Source: Odontesthes bonariensis
Taxonomy: Eukaryota; Chordata; Actinopteri; Atheriniformes; Atherinopsidae
Direction of reading: 5' to 3'
Assembly (NCBI RefSeq): GCF_027942865.1
Contig: NC_134515.1
Span: forward strand, 14,981,227 to 15,045,226
Length of the DNA stretch: 64,000 nt
The notes beneath the pieces are model-generated. The model had not been told where the DNA came from. It saw nothing but the letters and a program-made list of their open reading frames with translations, and made no database searches. Of the stretch, positions 14,454 through 25,018 are shown in pieces (within the stretch, counting starts at the first letter, position 1; every line of letters starts with the position of its first letter). The position numbers and the translations under genes are program-made.

Positions 14454-17400
14454 CTAGAGGTGGTCCCGACATGGATCACAACCACTCCTGCTCAGCCTGT
14501 ATGGCTCCTCTACAGCTTGAGGATGGCCATGATCTGTGTCCTTCGTGCCTTGGCCTCGGACATCTGAGGCAGGGTGTTTCAGACGAGTCCTGCATGAATT
14601 GTGGCATCTTGCCTCATGCTGTCAGGGCTACAAGGCTGGCCGAGGTAGAGCGCCTGTTGGGCCCTCCCTTGTCTCCCCAGTTGACCCCTGACCAGCGGCT
14701 GGCCCCGTCTCGGTCTAGCCGACCACGGCGTCGGCCTGCTGAGACTGCAGGCCCCACCTCCGGGAAGAGGGCCAAGGGGTCCGGGCTTACTTCTAGAGTG
14801 GATCAGCTGACAGCGGAGCTTGACAGCATGAAGTCCCTCCTCCTGGCTCTCCAGCCTGGGGCTGGGGCAACCCAGCCAGGTGCCCTTGTTCCTCCAGCGG
14901 CCTCCTTCAGTCCGGAGGAGGATGCGTTTTCCATAGCAGCTTCGGCTACTATGTTTCGGGACTACGCTTCGGACGTGCTAGAGGGAGACGAAGCCTCCCG
15001 TCCCTCTGCAGCGGGCTCCCTTTCTTCAGCCCGTAGCTCTGCGGGTGGTAGTGAGGATGGCTCGGTGGGAGCCGCCATTCGTACGGCTCTAGCCAGGCTG
15101 CAGCTGGACGTACCGCAGGCTCAGCCAGCTTCGGCTAGTGCCTTTTTCAGGCGCTCCTCAACCCCCGCTGAACTAACTGTACCTCCATCAGAAGAGTATC
15201 TGAGGGAATTACAGACGTTCTGGAGGGACCCTAGGGCCCCTACCCGTCCGACAGCTGATGCTCGGACCCTGGCAGCCATGCAGGACGCATCCAAGTTCGA
15301 CCTGGACCGCATGCCAGCGGTTGAGCCCACTATAGCCACCCTGATCGTTTCACCCGATGAGGCTCTGAGACAGGAGGCGAGGTGTCCTCGCCCCCAATGC
15401 CGGGTAACGGATGATTTGCTGTCGAAGGCCTATGAGGCGGCAGCACGCATGGCTCGCATGGGTAATTCCATGTCCCACCTGCTGCTCGCTCTGTCATCAT
15501 CCCTACAGGACACCGAGCTGGACACTTCTGTCCACAGTGTTACTGACGCCTCCCTACAGGCCTTTGCACTGATGTCTAGGGAGTTGGGACGGGTAATGGC
15601 AACTCTCGTTCAGACTCGCCGCCAGGTTTGGTTGGCGCAGTCCCCTCTCTCGGAGGCCTGCAGAAGAACCCTCCGCAGTGTTCTGGTGGAACCGGGGGAG
15701 CTGCTTGGTTCCGCGGCTCTGGAAGCCCTCGAGCGCACGTCGCCACGGCGGGTGGACGACATCCTCCGCCACCTCCTCCCGTTTCGGGAAGGCAGGCGGT
15801 TCCACTACGTGGAGTTCTTACGCGTTCTGGGGAAACTGACAGCTGCGGCTGCTGTGGTCCCCTTAGGATTGCTGTCGCTGCGTCCCCTCCAGAGGTGGTT
15901 GCACAGCTTTCACCTGGACGCCAAGAGACACCGGCACAGGAGGCTCGCGGTGTCCCACCGTTGCCTTCTTGCCCTGGCCCCGTGGAGGAAGCGTTTGTTT
16001 CTCCTCCAGAGCATGCCCATGGGCTCCATTGCATCCCGTCGCGAGACAGTCACGACGGACGCCTCCCTCTCGGGGTGGGGCGCCGTGTGGCAGAACCGGA
16101 CGGCTCAGGGGCTGTGGCCGGCGCGGGACCGCTCACAGCACATCAACACACTAGAGCGTCGGGCTGTGCACAGGGCGTTGCAGGCTTTCCTCCCTTTCTT
16201 GAGGGGCCGGCATGTACTTGTGCGGTCGGACAATGTTTCGGCCGTCTCCCACGTAAACCACCAAGGTGGCACCAGGTCTGCACTGCTGCTGCAGGCATCC
16301 CGGGACCTCCTGCTGTGGGCAGCACCACGCTTAGCCAGCCTAAGGGCAATGTATTTGCCCGGGGAACGCAACCAGACGGCGGACTTGCTCTCCCGTTGCA
16401 AGCCTCCGCCGGGGGAGTGGCAGCTCCATCCGGAGGTGGTGCTCAATATCTGGACCACCTTCGGCAGAGCAAACGTGGACCTCTTTGCCTCAGAAGAGTC
16501 GACCCATTGCCCCCTCTGGTTCTCCCTGGACAGAGGAGAGCAGTCCCCTGGGCCAGGATGCTCTGGCCCACGACTGGCCAGAGGTTCTCCTCTATGCTTT
16601 CCCGCCGATCCCTCTGATAGTCCCTACGCTACAGAGGGTCCTCCAGCAGGGCCACAGGCTGCTGTTGGTAGCCCCCTTTTGGCCAGGGAGGACTTGGTTT
16701 CCACTGCTGCACAGGCTCTGCAGCGGTTCCCCGTGGCGCCTCCCCGACAGGAGGGATCTCCTGTCTCAGTGGCAGGGTCAGATCTGGCATCCCGACCCGT
16801 CCCGCCTGCAGCTGTGGGTCTGGCCACTGCAGGGCCCGACCCGCTGCTGACTGAGTGCTCTGGCGATGTCTGCCATACCATCCTAAACGCGAGGGCGCCT
16901 TCTACCCGGGCGCTTTATGAACAGAGGTGGCGGCTGTTCACTACATGGTGCTTGGACAGGGGTGAGGACCCTGTGCACTGTACTGTCCCTGGGATTCTGG
17001 AGTTCCTCCAGTCACTCCTGGATGACGGCCGGTCCCCCGCTACCCTGAGGGTGTATGTGGCGGCCATTTCCTCTCGGCATGCTCGAGTGGATAACGGCAC
17101 GGTGGGGAGCCTCAGATTGGTCTCCCTTTTCCTGAAAGGTGCGCGGCGGCTGCGCCCCGCACGAGTGCGGCACACCCCGCCATGGGATCTGCACCTGGTG
17201 CTCGGCGCCCTGTGCTCGCCTCCCTTTGAACCCCTTGCTCAGGCAGGGCTGAGGTGGGTCTCCGCTAAGACTGCCTTTCTACTCGCTATCGCATCAGAGA
17301 AGCACGTCGGGGAGCTGCATGCTCTGTCGGTGAGCGACTCCTGCATGAGGTGTAACTCGGATGGCTTGGGGGTTTCCCTATGGCCAAACTCCGCTTTTCT

Positions 17401-19237
17401 CCCGAAGGTGCTGTCTTCATCAAACCTCAACAGACCTATCCACCTGGCACAGTTTGTTCCCCCGGAGGGGGAGGACAGGTTACGCCTACTGTGCCCTGTG
17501 CGGGCTCTGAGAGCCTACGTGGCCGCGACTGCCGGTATCAGGCAGTCGGACCAGCTCTTCCTCTGCTATGGTGGCCCTCGGAGAGGCTGTGCGCTTTCTA
17601 AACAGCGACTGTCCCACTGGGTGGTGGACGCCATCGCCCAGGCATATAAGGGAAGTGGGCACCCCCGGCCAGCTGGGGTGAGCTGCCACTCCACCAGAGC
17701 TGTCTCGACATCATGGGCAGCCCTACGGGGCGTTCCCCTGGAAGACATATGTGAGGCAGCGTCATGGGCGTCACCGAGTACCTTCTCCAGGTTCTATCGA
17801 GTGAATGTTGCCACTCCCCACCCGTTGGCTGTGGTCCTGCTGCCCGACTCTGCTGCTTCCTCTCAGTAAAGTGAGTAGGTGCTGGATTCCTCGTGACTTT
17901 TCTGGTATTAGTCATCCAGTGCTTGAAAGCACCGCCTCTGGCGGTCATCCAGGATGAAATAGAACCGTAGTTACATACGTAACTTTCGATACCCATATAA
18001 TAGCCTAAGTGATGTGTCTGCACACACTTTCTGTACTTATTCAACTCAGTGAATCATGCAACTTAGTGATTCTTTTAAAATAAGGCCTAATGTCCTCTCT
18101 GGCATTGACGACACTTTTTATATTTTAAAGCAAGTAGCCTGGAAAGCAACTCTTCCATAAGCACCTGAGTCCTAACTTAGAGTATTAATCAGTGTATAAG
18201 CTGTGTTCCTGTCTAAATAGCATGTTTGTTATTCTGTCTCCTGACCTCTCCCGCTGTCTGTTATTATCAGTCTCATTAATATTGTTGAAATTGTTTCTTA
18301 TGTGGCTGTTTGTAGCATTATAAGTTCAAGTCCTCCTTGTTAGCAATGGTTATGTTTTTTTGCACAGGTGGTAAGCTTTGCCAGTCTGAAGTTCGACCGC
18401 TCCTACAACTGGATGGTGTTGTGTGTGCTGTGGTGCTCCATTGCTCAGTCCATTCTGCTGCCAATGTTCCTCTGGGCTTGTGACCGCTACCGGGCCGACA
18501 TTCGTATGGTTTGGGAGAAGTGTGTCGCCATTATGTCAAATGATGACGTGGATGAAGGTAAGCTGCTGTCAGGCATCCCCCTCCTGTCCCACCTCCTTTT
18601 CCCCACGTCTTTACCTGATGATTTGATCATCTATATTGATTCCTAACTCCTCAGTGGGGTTTGTAAGAGTAGGGTTTAAACTTGCTGTTAGGACGTGGTC
18701 AAACTGCATCGGCCTTGGAGGTTCCAGAAGGTAATTTGTTCCAAGTTTTTATCCGTCTTAAAATGAGAGCACAGATAATCTGCTCCTGTTACAGTTAAAG
18801 ACGAGGGATCACATCAGAATCGAGAATCCCTTGTGTTCATTTCTGGACTGGTTTTAACTGGAGGAGCTACAATGAAAACAAAATTGCCGTTATCATCTTG
18901 AGGAGTTTTGTCCCTAAGACAAACAGAGGGAATTCATTCTGCAAGATGGAAAATTGTGGGAATTAACAGTTGAGAAGTAACATATTTCCCAATATATATT
19001 TTTTCAATTGAATTAAAATGGAATCCAGTGTATGTAATATGTAATATGCAATATGTACAACCTAACCTGGGCTATCTTTTGACCAGGGATCAAAATAATC
19101 GTCATTATCATAATAAAAGTAAGTAATTAAAACAGCTGATTAATAGAGGGATGCTTTTATGTTATTTGTACATTTTCATTCAAACTGAATTGAACAACAT
19201 CTCTCTCTCTCTCTCCCTACATATGTATGTATGTATG

Positions 19238-19334
<97 letters not shown>

Positions 19335-22300
19335 GATTTGGAGTGAAGTTGTTGAGACTTGTTGTCTTTTTGGTTCAGCAGGGTCTGAAATCACTGGTCA
19401 AATGTTATCATGTGACCTATCATGTGACCTTTGTTGTCTGGACATAAAACTGAAGGGACAAGTGTCTGTGTAATTCAACGCTACAGGAAAATAGACATTT
19501 TGTGTACATGTTGTGTATTTTCTAACATGCCTCGCTTTACTAACCTATGCGACTGATGTCACAAAAAACGAGAACTATTGTAGGACAAAGGACATATTTA
19601 CCTTGCAGCACTTTCGTCTTTTCACTTTAATGTTTTTAAGCTGGGCAATCTTCTCTTAGACTGCTCTTGCATGAGAGAATGATAAAAATACATGGTTCCC
19701 CATTGTTGCTGTAAAGCTGAAAGCCACTTTCATGTTATTTTGATGGTCATATTTCCCTCAAGTCAGAAAAGGATACACTCAGGTTTTTGTTTTTGTTTGT
19801 TCCTGGATACAAAAATTAATACAAATAAAATGAATAATTTTCATGTGCGTTGTTTTTTTATTTACTTTTATTTAATTTGTTTTCCGTTGTTGTTATTTGT
19901 GGGATTTTAACCCACTTACTGGTCAGATTGTGCTGATCCAAAGGCAGAAGAATTAATCCGACAGGGCTTTGTTAATGTCTGTCTAAAAGACAAAGTGAGA
20001 AAGTGGACCTACATCTTTTATCACAGAAAAACACATATTGGGACTCTGAGAGTGAAACGTTTCACCAAGGAATCACAGACACTTCAACTAAATCTGGCCC
20101 TAAAATTAGGTCACATGATAATCATAGATAGAAACATGAATTGGGTCCATGATCTTTACACCTCTGTCAACCTTATGACAGTATTAACGTCTGTCTTCTT
20201 TTTTTTCCACTATTGGCACTGTTTAAACTCAACCCAATCTGAAACCTTTCTCACCTGTTTCTAACCCTCCAAACCTTTTGATCCTCTCCCTCTTTTGACA
20301 CCCTTCGTCAGAGCTGCTCATTGTCCAACTGGAGCCATAGAACAACACAAGGCAGTCCATATTCTGTGTGATAATTAACACTGCCAGTTCTCTGCTTTTT
20401 TTTTTTTTTTCCAGAGGGCTTCCCATGTATAACACATCTCAGTTGTATGTATAAGGATTGTTTCTTGTTTTTCCAAAGCTACCGACTTGCATGCAAATCT
20501 GCCTGTGCATATAGCTTCTCTCATCTTTCATCCTTTTGGTCAGCATTTTCTTTAAGATCAGCATTTTACACCCATCTCCATCTGATCTGTAATGAACATA
20601 AATGCCATAATTGGGGAAAGAATTCTTGGTCGATGGGTGTTTATAAATAGCAGTTAATATTTTTGCTCGGAATATAAGCTCTCAGATTTTTATGCAACCA
20701 TCTGGTATGGTTTCTATATTCAAAACCAATTGGAGGCTATTTCACCCTTAAAATGATGTTTGATTTCAATTCTTGGTTATTTTTATTAAAAATTCCTTTT
20801 CTTTTTTTCAATCTCTAATTTATATTCTTGAGCAGACATGTAGAAAAGGTAAACAAATCGGAGAACAATTGAACTTGTCTCTCTTATCTTTTTCGTCTGT
20901 CTGTCTGTCTGTCTTGTGTATGGAGTCCGTTGCTCTCTAATTCTGACGCCCGTGCTTTTCTGCACTTTGCAGAAAACAGCCAAGATGGAGGAATTCATGC
21001 CGACTTAATATATGACAGACCATATGACTATAGCTTGGCGCCTGAAATCGTGACGGTAGACCGTAATGCCAAGTATGAGTTCTCAACCTTAGAAAGGGGG
21101 GTTCTGCAAGGGTATCCATTGAGGGAACAACAGGAAGATAAAATGCAGTATTTGCAGGTATATTTTTATTGATTTTCTTAATTTCTTTCATTTGATCAGT
21201 TGATTTATTTGATTTCATTGCATGAAATGGCCTTGTGTGCCTATACAGCATCTTGATTGAATTTTCTGAAATGATTAAACGTTTTGTGACGATGTCTCTC
21301 TGATTTGACACAGATTTTTTTTTTTTTTGCCTTTTTTTTTTCCCTTACGTGAATTCAGAAAACACTCAGACTGACTAATGTTTGGTAAATATGACCATCA
21401 GCAGTCCCATCAACACATTAGCTGTACTTAAAGTAGTTTGTCCTTGTCATGGACCTACGAGCAATTTAGTACATTGTTAGTGTGCAGCAGGGTAAGAATG
21501 TAGTAACTGACTTACCTTCTACATTTCAGGAATCCCTCAAGGCTTCAGGGAAGCAATGATAACATCTGCTCATGCTCTGCCCAAAAGCATTGTGTCCATT
21601 GGATCCAGCATCCATACCAGTCAGATGCAGAGCTGCTAAATGCTAATTTTCAGCCTGCATTAATTTAAAAGCTTGAACTAACATGCAGCCTTCTAGGACA
21701 ATTCAAGGAAACCTTTATTTCTATTTGGATTCCAATATTGATCTATTTTTTTTTTAAACTAGAAAATTAGTAGTAATTTAATTGAAAAATTGGAAGATGA
21801 TTATAATGAATTACTTGACTTGTCCTGGAAGACTGTGGTGAGGATATTTGACCTCTGAATCAGCTGATTCAACTCACACAATATTAACTTAAAGCATCTT
21901 GCAGTAATACTGTGTCATCTTTGTATGAAACAATTTGACAAGGGCAGTCTGAGGCCCGAGTTGTTCTGTTTTAACTTTATTGGACAAAAAAACTAAAAAA
22001 AAAAAAAAATTAAATTGGTTCAGCACCCCAGATGTCCAGAATTTTAATGGACATTTCAAACACCAGTGCTCTTATGCAGTTCAATTTGACTGTTTTAAGA
22101 AAACTTGAAACAGAGATGTATACAGTAGCCATCACTCCATTATAACAGTTCATTCCTCCATCCATTGTCTCTGTGTCACATTCATGTTTTAGTAGATAAA
22201 TATCCAGCTATAACACTCTTTGTAAGTGTGTGACTGGGAATAAAAGTTAGATTATGATTTTAGTTACAGGATGACTGAACTGTGAAAGGGTTAAAGTATA

Positions 22301-23895
22301 CGAATAACATGAACCAGCAAAACATTTCAGATATTTATCAAGTAGCATTTCCATTTGAGAATTGCTGTGTGCCCCTCAAGTTGCACAGAATAAAGCTTAT
22401 TTTGCTTTATTGGTTCTCTGTCCATCCTTCCAAGTCTGTCCTGCATTTTCAGTCACTCTAAAGCTTGTGCTGCCCTCTGCTGTTCAGATCTCCCACCTAA
22501 GACATTCTTTGCTACTGTATCGTCTGCTGTTTAATTTCTCTGCATTTACCGAAAGCCACCACAGGGGGGCAGGCTGATATCAATCTTGAGGCTCTTGACG
22601 TCACCTTGACAAACCCTCTGTCTCTTGCATAGTTGTCAGAGCAGAATGTGAGTATAAAATGTAGGCACGTATAAAATTTTATCATTGTAATCTCTACATA
22701 ACAAAGAAGGTTACAGCTGTAATCTTGTTGATCTGTGTTAAAGTGTTAAAAAAGTTCTTGTGTGTTCTGAGGGATTACTTAAGTATTTAAAGTTAAGATT
22801 CCTCTTGAAATCTCGGACAAAGAAATTTACAAGAACTAAATGTAGGATTTTTATGCAAACATGTCAGATGTTTTAGACATCAACCCAAATATTTACACAA
22901 TACAGTTTTGGAATCACTAAAAGTTTGGTTTGTAACTGCACAAAACTGCACATCACAACTTATTTAATGTGAAGTGCCACAACACGTATAAGTGTGTATT
23001 TGTAGTGATGTCAAAGTTATTCATGCACTGAAGTGCTTGGTCTGTGTCTTTCCTCCAGGTGCCCCCTACAAGAAGATACTCCCACGACGAAACCGACATG
23101 TGGACCAGCGACCGGATCCCCTCATACCTACATCGATGGGGCTCCACCGAGGACATGATAGTGAGTGCCCACTACAGCTCCACCTTACCGCGCCGCGAGA
23201 GGCGCAGGAGCAGCCTGGTCTCCTACCACGAGGAGAGCCACCATCACCCTCACCGCAAGCGGCGACGCTCTGAGGATAGTATGCACTCCCTCAAGCACCT
23301 GCCCCGTGTGGTATGCAGTGGGGAGCGCTACGAGGATGAACTGCGGTGTTTTAGTCGCGATGAGGTGATCAACTTTATAGATGAAACTCCATTGCCGAGC
23401 CCAAGGAAGAGCCCGCGGCGGACATCCACCATCTCCCTAATCCCCAACGTGTATGAACAGCACACGGTCATCCTTCCCCACTTCCTGCTGACAGACTTTG
23501 AGCGTGAGCCTCAAGCGCTCAGGCGACACACAGAACACAAAAGGAGCAGTAGTAGAGGAAACTCACCTGAGGGTTCGCCCAAACCTGACAGACCTGGAAA
23601 GAAAAGCTCTGGGGCTTGTGGCTCGGGAAAAGGCTGCAGAGAACGCCTACGAGATGGGAAACAGCACGAGGAAGCGGGCTCACCAAGGAGCAGCCGGCAG
23701 ACTCAGGGACATTCTTCCAGTAGGACAAGGACAGGCGGAGGTGCTGTATGTGGTGCTGGAGCTGACTGGGGACACCAGAAGCACCTGAGCAAGGCTGAAA
23801 GTAAAGGAAGCACAAACAGTTTTGTAAGCACACCCTCAGCATCGTCCTCGGGATACATCACCTTTCACTCTGATTCTGTAGGCTCCACCACCTGA
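1262..23895 (+). CDS. gpr153: GPR153, orphan rhodopsin-family G protein-coupled receptor
   Basis: Five coding exons join in frame: 1262-1614, 9531-9960, 18368-18557, 20973-21157 and 23059-23895, all with GT/AG borders, giving 664 residues (human GPR153 is about 610). The ATG at 1262 sits in a strong context (accaccATG) and gives an N-terminus of human-like length before the first helix (LAWLVCSG). Diagnostic stretches match GPR153 closely: [26 protein letters not shown] (in place of DRY), [46 protein letters not shown] and the extreme C-terminus [14 protein letters not shown]. Exons 1-3 encode the seven helices; exons 4-5 encode a long basic, serine-rich cytoplasmic tail. Its ligand is unknown; the paralogue GPR162 is the main alternative, but the tail and the her3 neighbour favour GPR153. 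Introns 1 and 2 (7.9 and 8.4 kb) carry transposons. Confidence 0.95.
4486..4630. repeat. two imperfect copies of a ~65 bp unit
   Basis: The phrase from about 4486 (ccccccaac.gaccatac.gg) through ccagccaattg.tt.gttgga.ccagggt.tcctac recurs immediately downstream (about 4551-4615) with small differences. It lies in gpr153 intron 1 just before another repeat array. I do not recognise the family; it may belong to the end of an LTR-type element. Confidence 0.6.
4799..4884. repeat. minisatellite, 18-bp unit
   Basis: Four to five head-to-tail copies of agcaacatccaagc(c/a)aagc, preceded by diverged copies (gcaagatccaagcagagc). The unit is a multiple of three, so frames stay open on both strands and produce false coding signal. 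Confidence 0.85.
5517..6357. mobile_element. non-autonomous DNA transposon with 24-bp perfect TIRs (PIF/Harbinger-like)
   Basis: The ends 5518-5541 and 6333-6356 are perfect 24-bp inverted repeats beginning ggccctgtcacactg. A TAA triplet flanks each side (5514-5516 and 6358-6360), one base outside the matched repeat, which fits the TWA target of PIF/Harbinger. Subterminal zones on both sides are packed with gcgtatg/catacgc words. The middle (about 5680-6060) is GC-richer and holds a remnant reading frame. No transposase domain is visible. Family assignment is inference; the TIR structure is seen directly. Confidence 0.8.
5827..6072 (+). pseudogene. remnant N-terminal frame inside the TIR element
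   Basis: From the ATG at 5827 a frame runs through [14 protein letters not shown], meets one TGA, and continues with a Ser/Pro/Arg-rich stretch ([19 protein letters not shown]). One stop in about 80 codons, in a GC-rich island within AT-rich subterminal sequence, suggests the 5' end of the parent transposon's gene or a captured host exon. No domain recognised. Confidence 0.4.
6612..7259 (+). mobile_element. internally deleted hAT transposon with 8-bp target duplication
   Basis: The 8-bp repeat gtggctac at 6604-6611 and 7260-7267 brackets the element exactly. The ends start TAGAG on both strands (6612-6616 and the complement of 7255-7259) and continue as imperfect GC-rich inverted repeats with ctcggac/cgggctcgg words. 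Eight-base duplications and TAGAG-type ends are typical of hAT elements. The interior still carries the first 30 codons of a hAT transposase. Confidence 0.85.
6961..7053 (+). pseudogene. hAT transposase N-terminus (BED-finger start), truncated
   Basis: An ATG-initiated frame begins [16 protein letters not shown] and reaches STVWKRFKL before TAA. This resembles the opening of hAT transposases, where VWKHF-type sequence begins a BED zinc finger, but the frame stops before any Cys or His ligand. The rest of the gene is missing, so the copy cannot move itself. Confidence 0.65.
8335..8366. repeat. (AAAC)n microsatellite
   Basis: Short run of aaac tetranucleotides with one interruption in gpr153 intron 1. 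Confidence 0.85.
10316..10336. repeat. (TA)n microsatellite
   Basis: Short alternating TA run in gpr153 intron 2. Confidence 0.8.
13540..14313 (+). repeat. minisatellite of ~135 bp in the DIRS leader
   Basis: The anchor cccctctc(c/t)tgg starts at 13657, 13790, 13926, 14063 and 14200 (spacing 133-137 bp); a partial unit begins near 13540. Each unit contains gcgccccccgct, ggcggcctatagt and ccctctcccggcat. Some units end with a TATAAATA-like word. The copies create overlapping false open frames on both strands. Confidence 0.9.
14373..14452. repeat. compound microsatellite (TG)n(TA)n(GA)n
   Basis: About 13 TG, 20 TA and 7 GA dinucleotides in succession, directly before the DIRS open frame. Read-through of this tract makes a spurious Cys-Val/Tyr-Ile/Arg-Glu N-terminal extension. 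Confidence 0.95.
14471..17869 (+). CDS. DIRS polyprotein: gag, RNase H and tyrosine recombinase fused, reverse transcriptase lost
   Basis: I start at the ATG at 14471 (1132 residues), because the in-frame sequence upstream is microsatellite. Residues about 1-50 carry paired cysteines (CSACM, CPSCL, CMNCG) typical of DIRS gag. Residues about 430-520 ([35 protein letters not shown]) are the linker that normally follows the reverse transcriptase. RNase H spans about 523-640 ([48 protein letters not shown]). The recombinase covers about 800-1132 with HSTR near 1075 and FSRFYRVNV as the probable catalytic tyrosine. No polymerase motifs occur between gag and the linker: the junction lies near 15745 and the frame is intact. 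The first catalytic arginine position reads [11 protein letters not shown], with His where Arg is usual. Probably immobile. Confidence 0.85.
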   Translation: MDHNHSCSACMAPLQLEDGHDLCPSCLGLGHLRQGVSDESCMNCGILPHAVRATRLAEVERLLGPPLSPQLTPDQRLAPSRSSRPRRRPAETAGPTSGKRAKGSGLTSRVDQLTAELDSMKSLLLALQPGAGATQPGALVPPAASFSPEEDAFSIAASATMFRDYASDVLEGDEASRPSAAGSLSSARSSAGGSEDGSVGAAIRTALARLQLDVPQAQPASASAFFRRSSTPAELTVPPSEEYLRELQTFWRDPRAPTRPTADARTLAAMQDASKFDLDRMPAVEPTIATLIVSPDEALRQEARCPRPQCRVTDDLLSKAYEAAARMARMGNSMSHLLLALSSSLQDTELDTSVHSVTDASLQAFALMSRELGRVMATLVQTRRQVWLAQSPLSEACRRTLRSVLVEPGELLGSAALEALERTSPRRVDDILRHLLPFREGRRFHYVEFLRVLGKLTAAAAVVPLGLLSLRPLQRWLHSFHLDAKRHRHRRLAVSHRCLLALAPWRKRLFLLQSMPMGSIASRRETVTTDASLSGWGAVWQNRTAQGLWPARDRSQHINTLERRAVHRALQAFLPFLRGRHVLVRSDNVSAVSHVNHQGGTRSALLLQASRDLLLWAAPRLASLRAMYLPGERNQTADLLSRCKPPPGEWQLHPEVVLNIWTTFGRANVDLFASEESTHCPLWFSLDRGEQSPGPGCSGPRLARGSPLCFPADPSDSPYATEGPPAGPQAAVGSPLLAREDLVSTAAQALQRFPVAPPRQEGSPVSVAGSDLASRPVPPAAVGLATAGPDPLLTECSGDVCHTILNARAPSTRALYEQRWRLFTTWCLDRGEDPVHCTVPGILEFLQSLLDDGRSPATLRVYVAAISSRHARVDNGTVGSLRLVSLFLKGARRLRPARVRHTPPWDLHLVLGALCSPPFEPLAQAGLRWVSAKTAFLLAIASEKHVGELHALSVSDSCMRCNSDGLGVSLWPNSAFLPKVLSSSNLNRPIHLAQFVPPEGEDRLRLLCPVRALRAYVAATAGIRQSDQLFLCYGGPRRGCALSKQRLSHWVVDAIAQAYKGSGHPRPAGVSCHSTRAVSTSWAALRGVPLEDICEAASWASPSTFSRFYRVNVATPHPLAVVLLPDSAASSQ
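19241..19328. repeat. (TA)n microsatellite, about 44 repeats
   Basis: Long perfect TA array in gpr153 intron 3, preceded by (TC)n at 19201-19215 and (ATGT)n at 19222-19241. Likely highly variable and cruciform-prone. Confidence 0.97.
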
Positions 23896-25018
23896 AGGCA
23901 AAGCTCCTTTGTTAATATCAACATACTGAGTTTAATATCATAATGAAAACCTCTGGGATATCAGTGTTTAAAGAAAAGTGACATGCTGGAATATAGCAGC
24001 CTTTTTACTTGGGTCACTGTTCAGTTTTACTACATAACATAAATCAAATCTGTTATGCTAAATGGCCTTAGGATTTTTGGAAACATTTTCCGAATGGGCC
24101 TTGATTTGGTGAGTAGACTGGAGACGGTGTTCGCAGGTCCAGCTATTCAGCTTTCACCTTAGAAATTATCCACTGAAGAACTCTTTTCTTCTGACACAAA
24201 TTACTCTTTTTAGATAGTGTGAACATTCCTTGATCTTGCTTTTGCTGTTTGACATTGTTTCTAATGACAGGATTTTCAAAGATATTAGTCAGGATGTTCT
24301 TTTTTTTGTCACTTAAAAACTTGAACTGAGTTTGTGTTTTAATCGGCCTGTAATTAGTGTGTTTTGTTGTATGGACACAAATTTTCCTGAATACGGCGCA
24401 TTTCCCTTGAGGTTGACTTAAGGATACGACGGATTTTATGTATTTGTTTTATTACAATCATGTCGGACAACTTTTCTATCTACGTTATTATTATTCACAG
24501 CACACGAAAAGCTTTTTTTTTTTAAAACACTATATTTTGAAGTGAAATGAGTTCTAATCCCAAAACTATTACCAGTCCAACAGTTTCTGTGTGAGGTATT
24601 GAGATATAATGTGAAGACCCCTTAATCATTAATGGCAATGTGAGGTTACTTTTTTTAAGAGACACTTGAGTTCTTATGTATATACGAAGGATATTAGATT
24701 TTTGTTTTTGGTGTTTTCAGTTTAATGACACTTTTGCTTAAAGTATCACCCAAATCTTCTTACTCTTTGACTTCGGAGATCACAGATCAAATCATCAGAC
24801 TAATAGGAAAATGGTGCTTGATCTCTCATCAGCTGACGTCACCTCTTATTTGTTTTAGTAGCTTTTGAGAATGCAGCAGCAATGATTTCGATTATATCCA
24901 GAAATGTAACAATCACAGCCTTTAGCCAGTAATTCAGATGTAATGCAAATTAACTGCTGGTGTCATCCCCAAATTCACAAAAAGAAAGCACAAATTTAAA
25001 CTTTTTATGAGAAAATAA
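23896..25018 (+). other. gpr153: probable gpr153 3' UTR
   Basis: AT-rich sequence after the stop codon with no other coding signal. The hexamer AATAAA at 25013-25018 is a candidate polyadenylation signal; earlier non-canonical sites cannot be excluded. Confidence 0.4.

Larger units (their letters stand above)
13095..17965 (+). mobile_element. DIRS-type tyrosine-recombinase retrotransposon in gpr153 intron 2
   Basis: Inverted terminal repeats of about 55 bp lie at 13095-13150 and 17911-17965; they share gttctatttcatcct and the core gaccgccagaggcggtgct with few differences. Between them are a GC-rich leader with a 135-bp tandem repeat, a compound microsatellite and one long open frame ending in a tyrosine recombinase. 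Inverted ends, RNase H and recombinase without an integrase are the hallmarks of DIRS elements. The right side continues to about 17992 with tacatacgtaac-type sequence absent on the left, so the exact outer borders are uncertain. Same strand as gpr153 and spliced out with the intron. Confidence 0.88.

Noticed and set aside
14378-14470. Upstream start of the DIRS frame giving Cys-Val, Tyr-Ile and Arg-Glu repeats
   Set aside because: This is read-through of a (TG)(TA)(GA) microsatellite; the ATG at 14471 begins the conserved gag sequence.
15576-16617. Long open frames in other phases across the DIRS gene, such as 15628-16617
   Set aside because: Shadows of a GC-rich coding region; the true frame carries RNase H and recombinase motifs.
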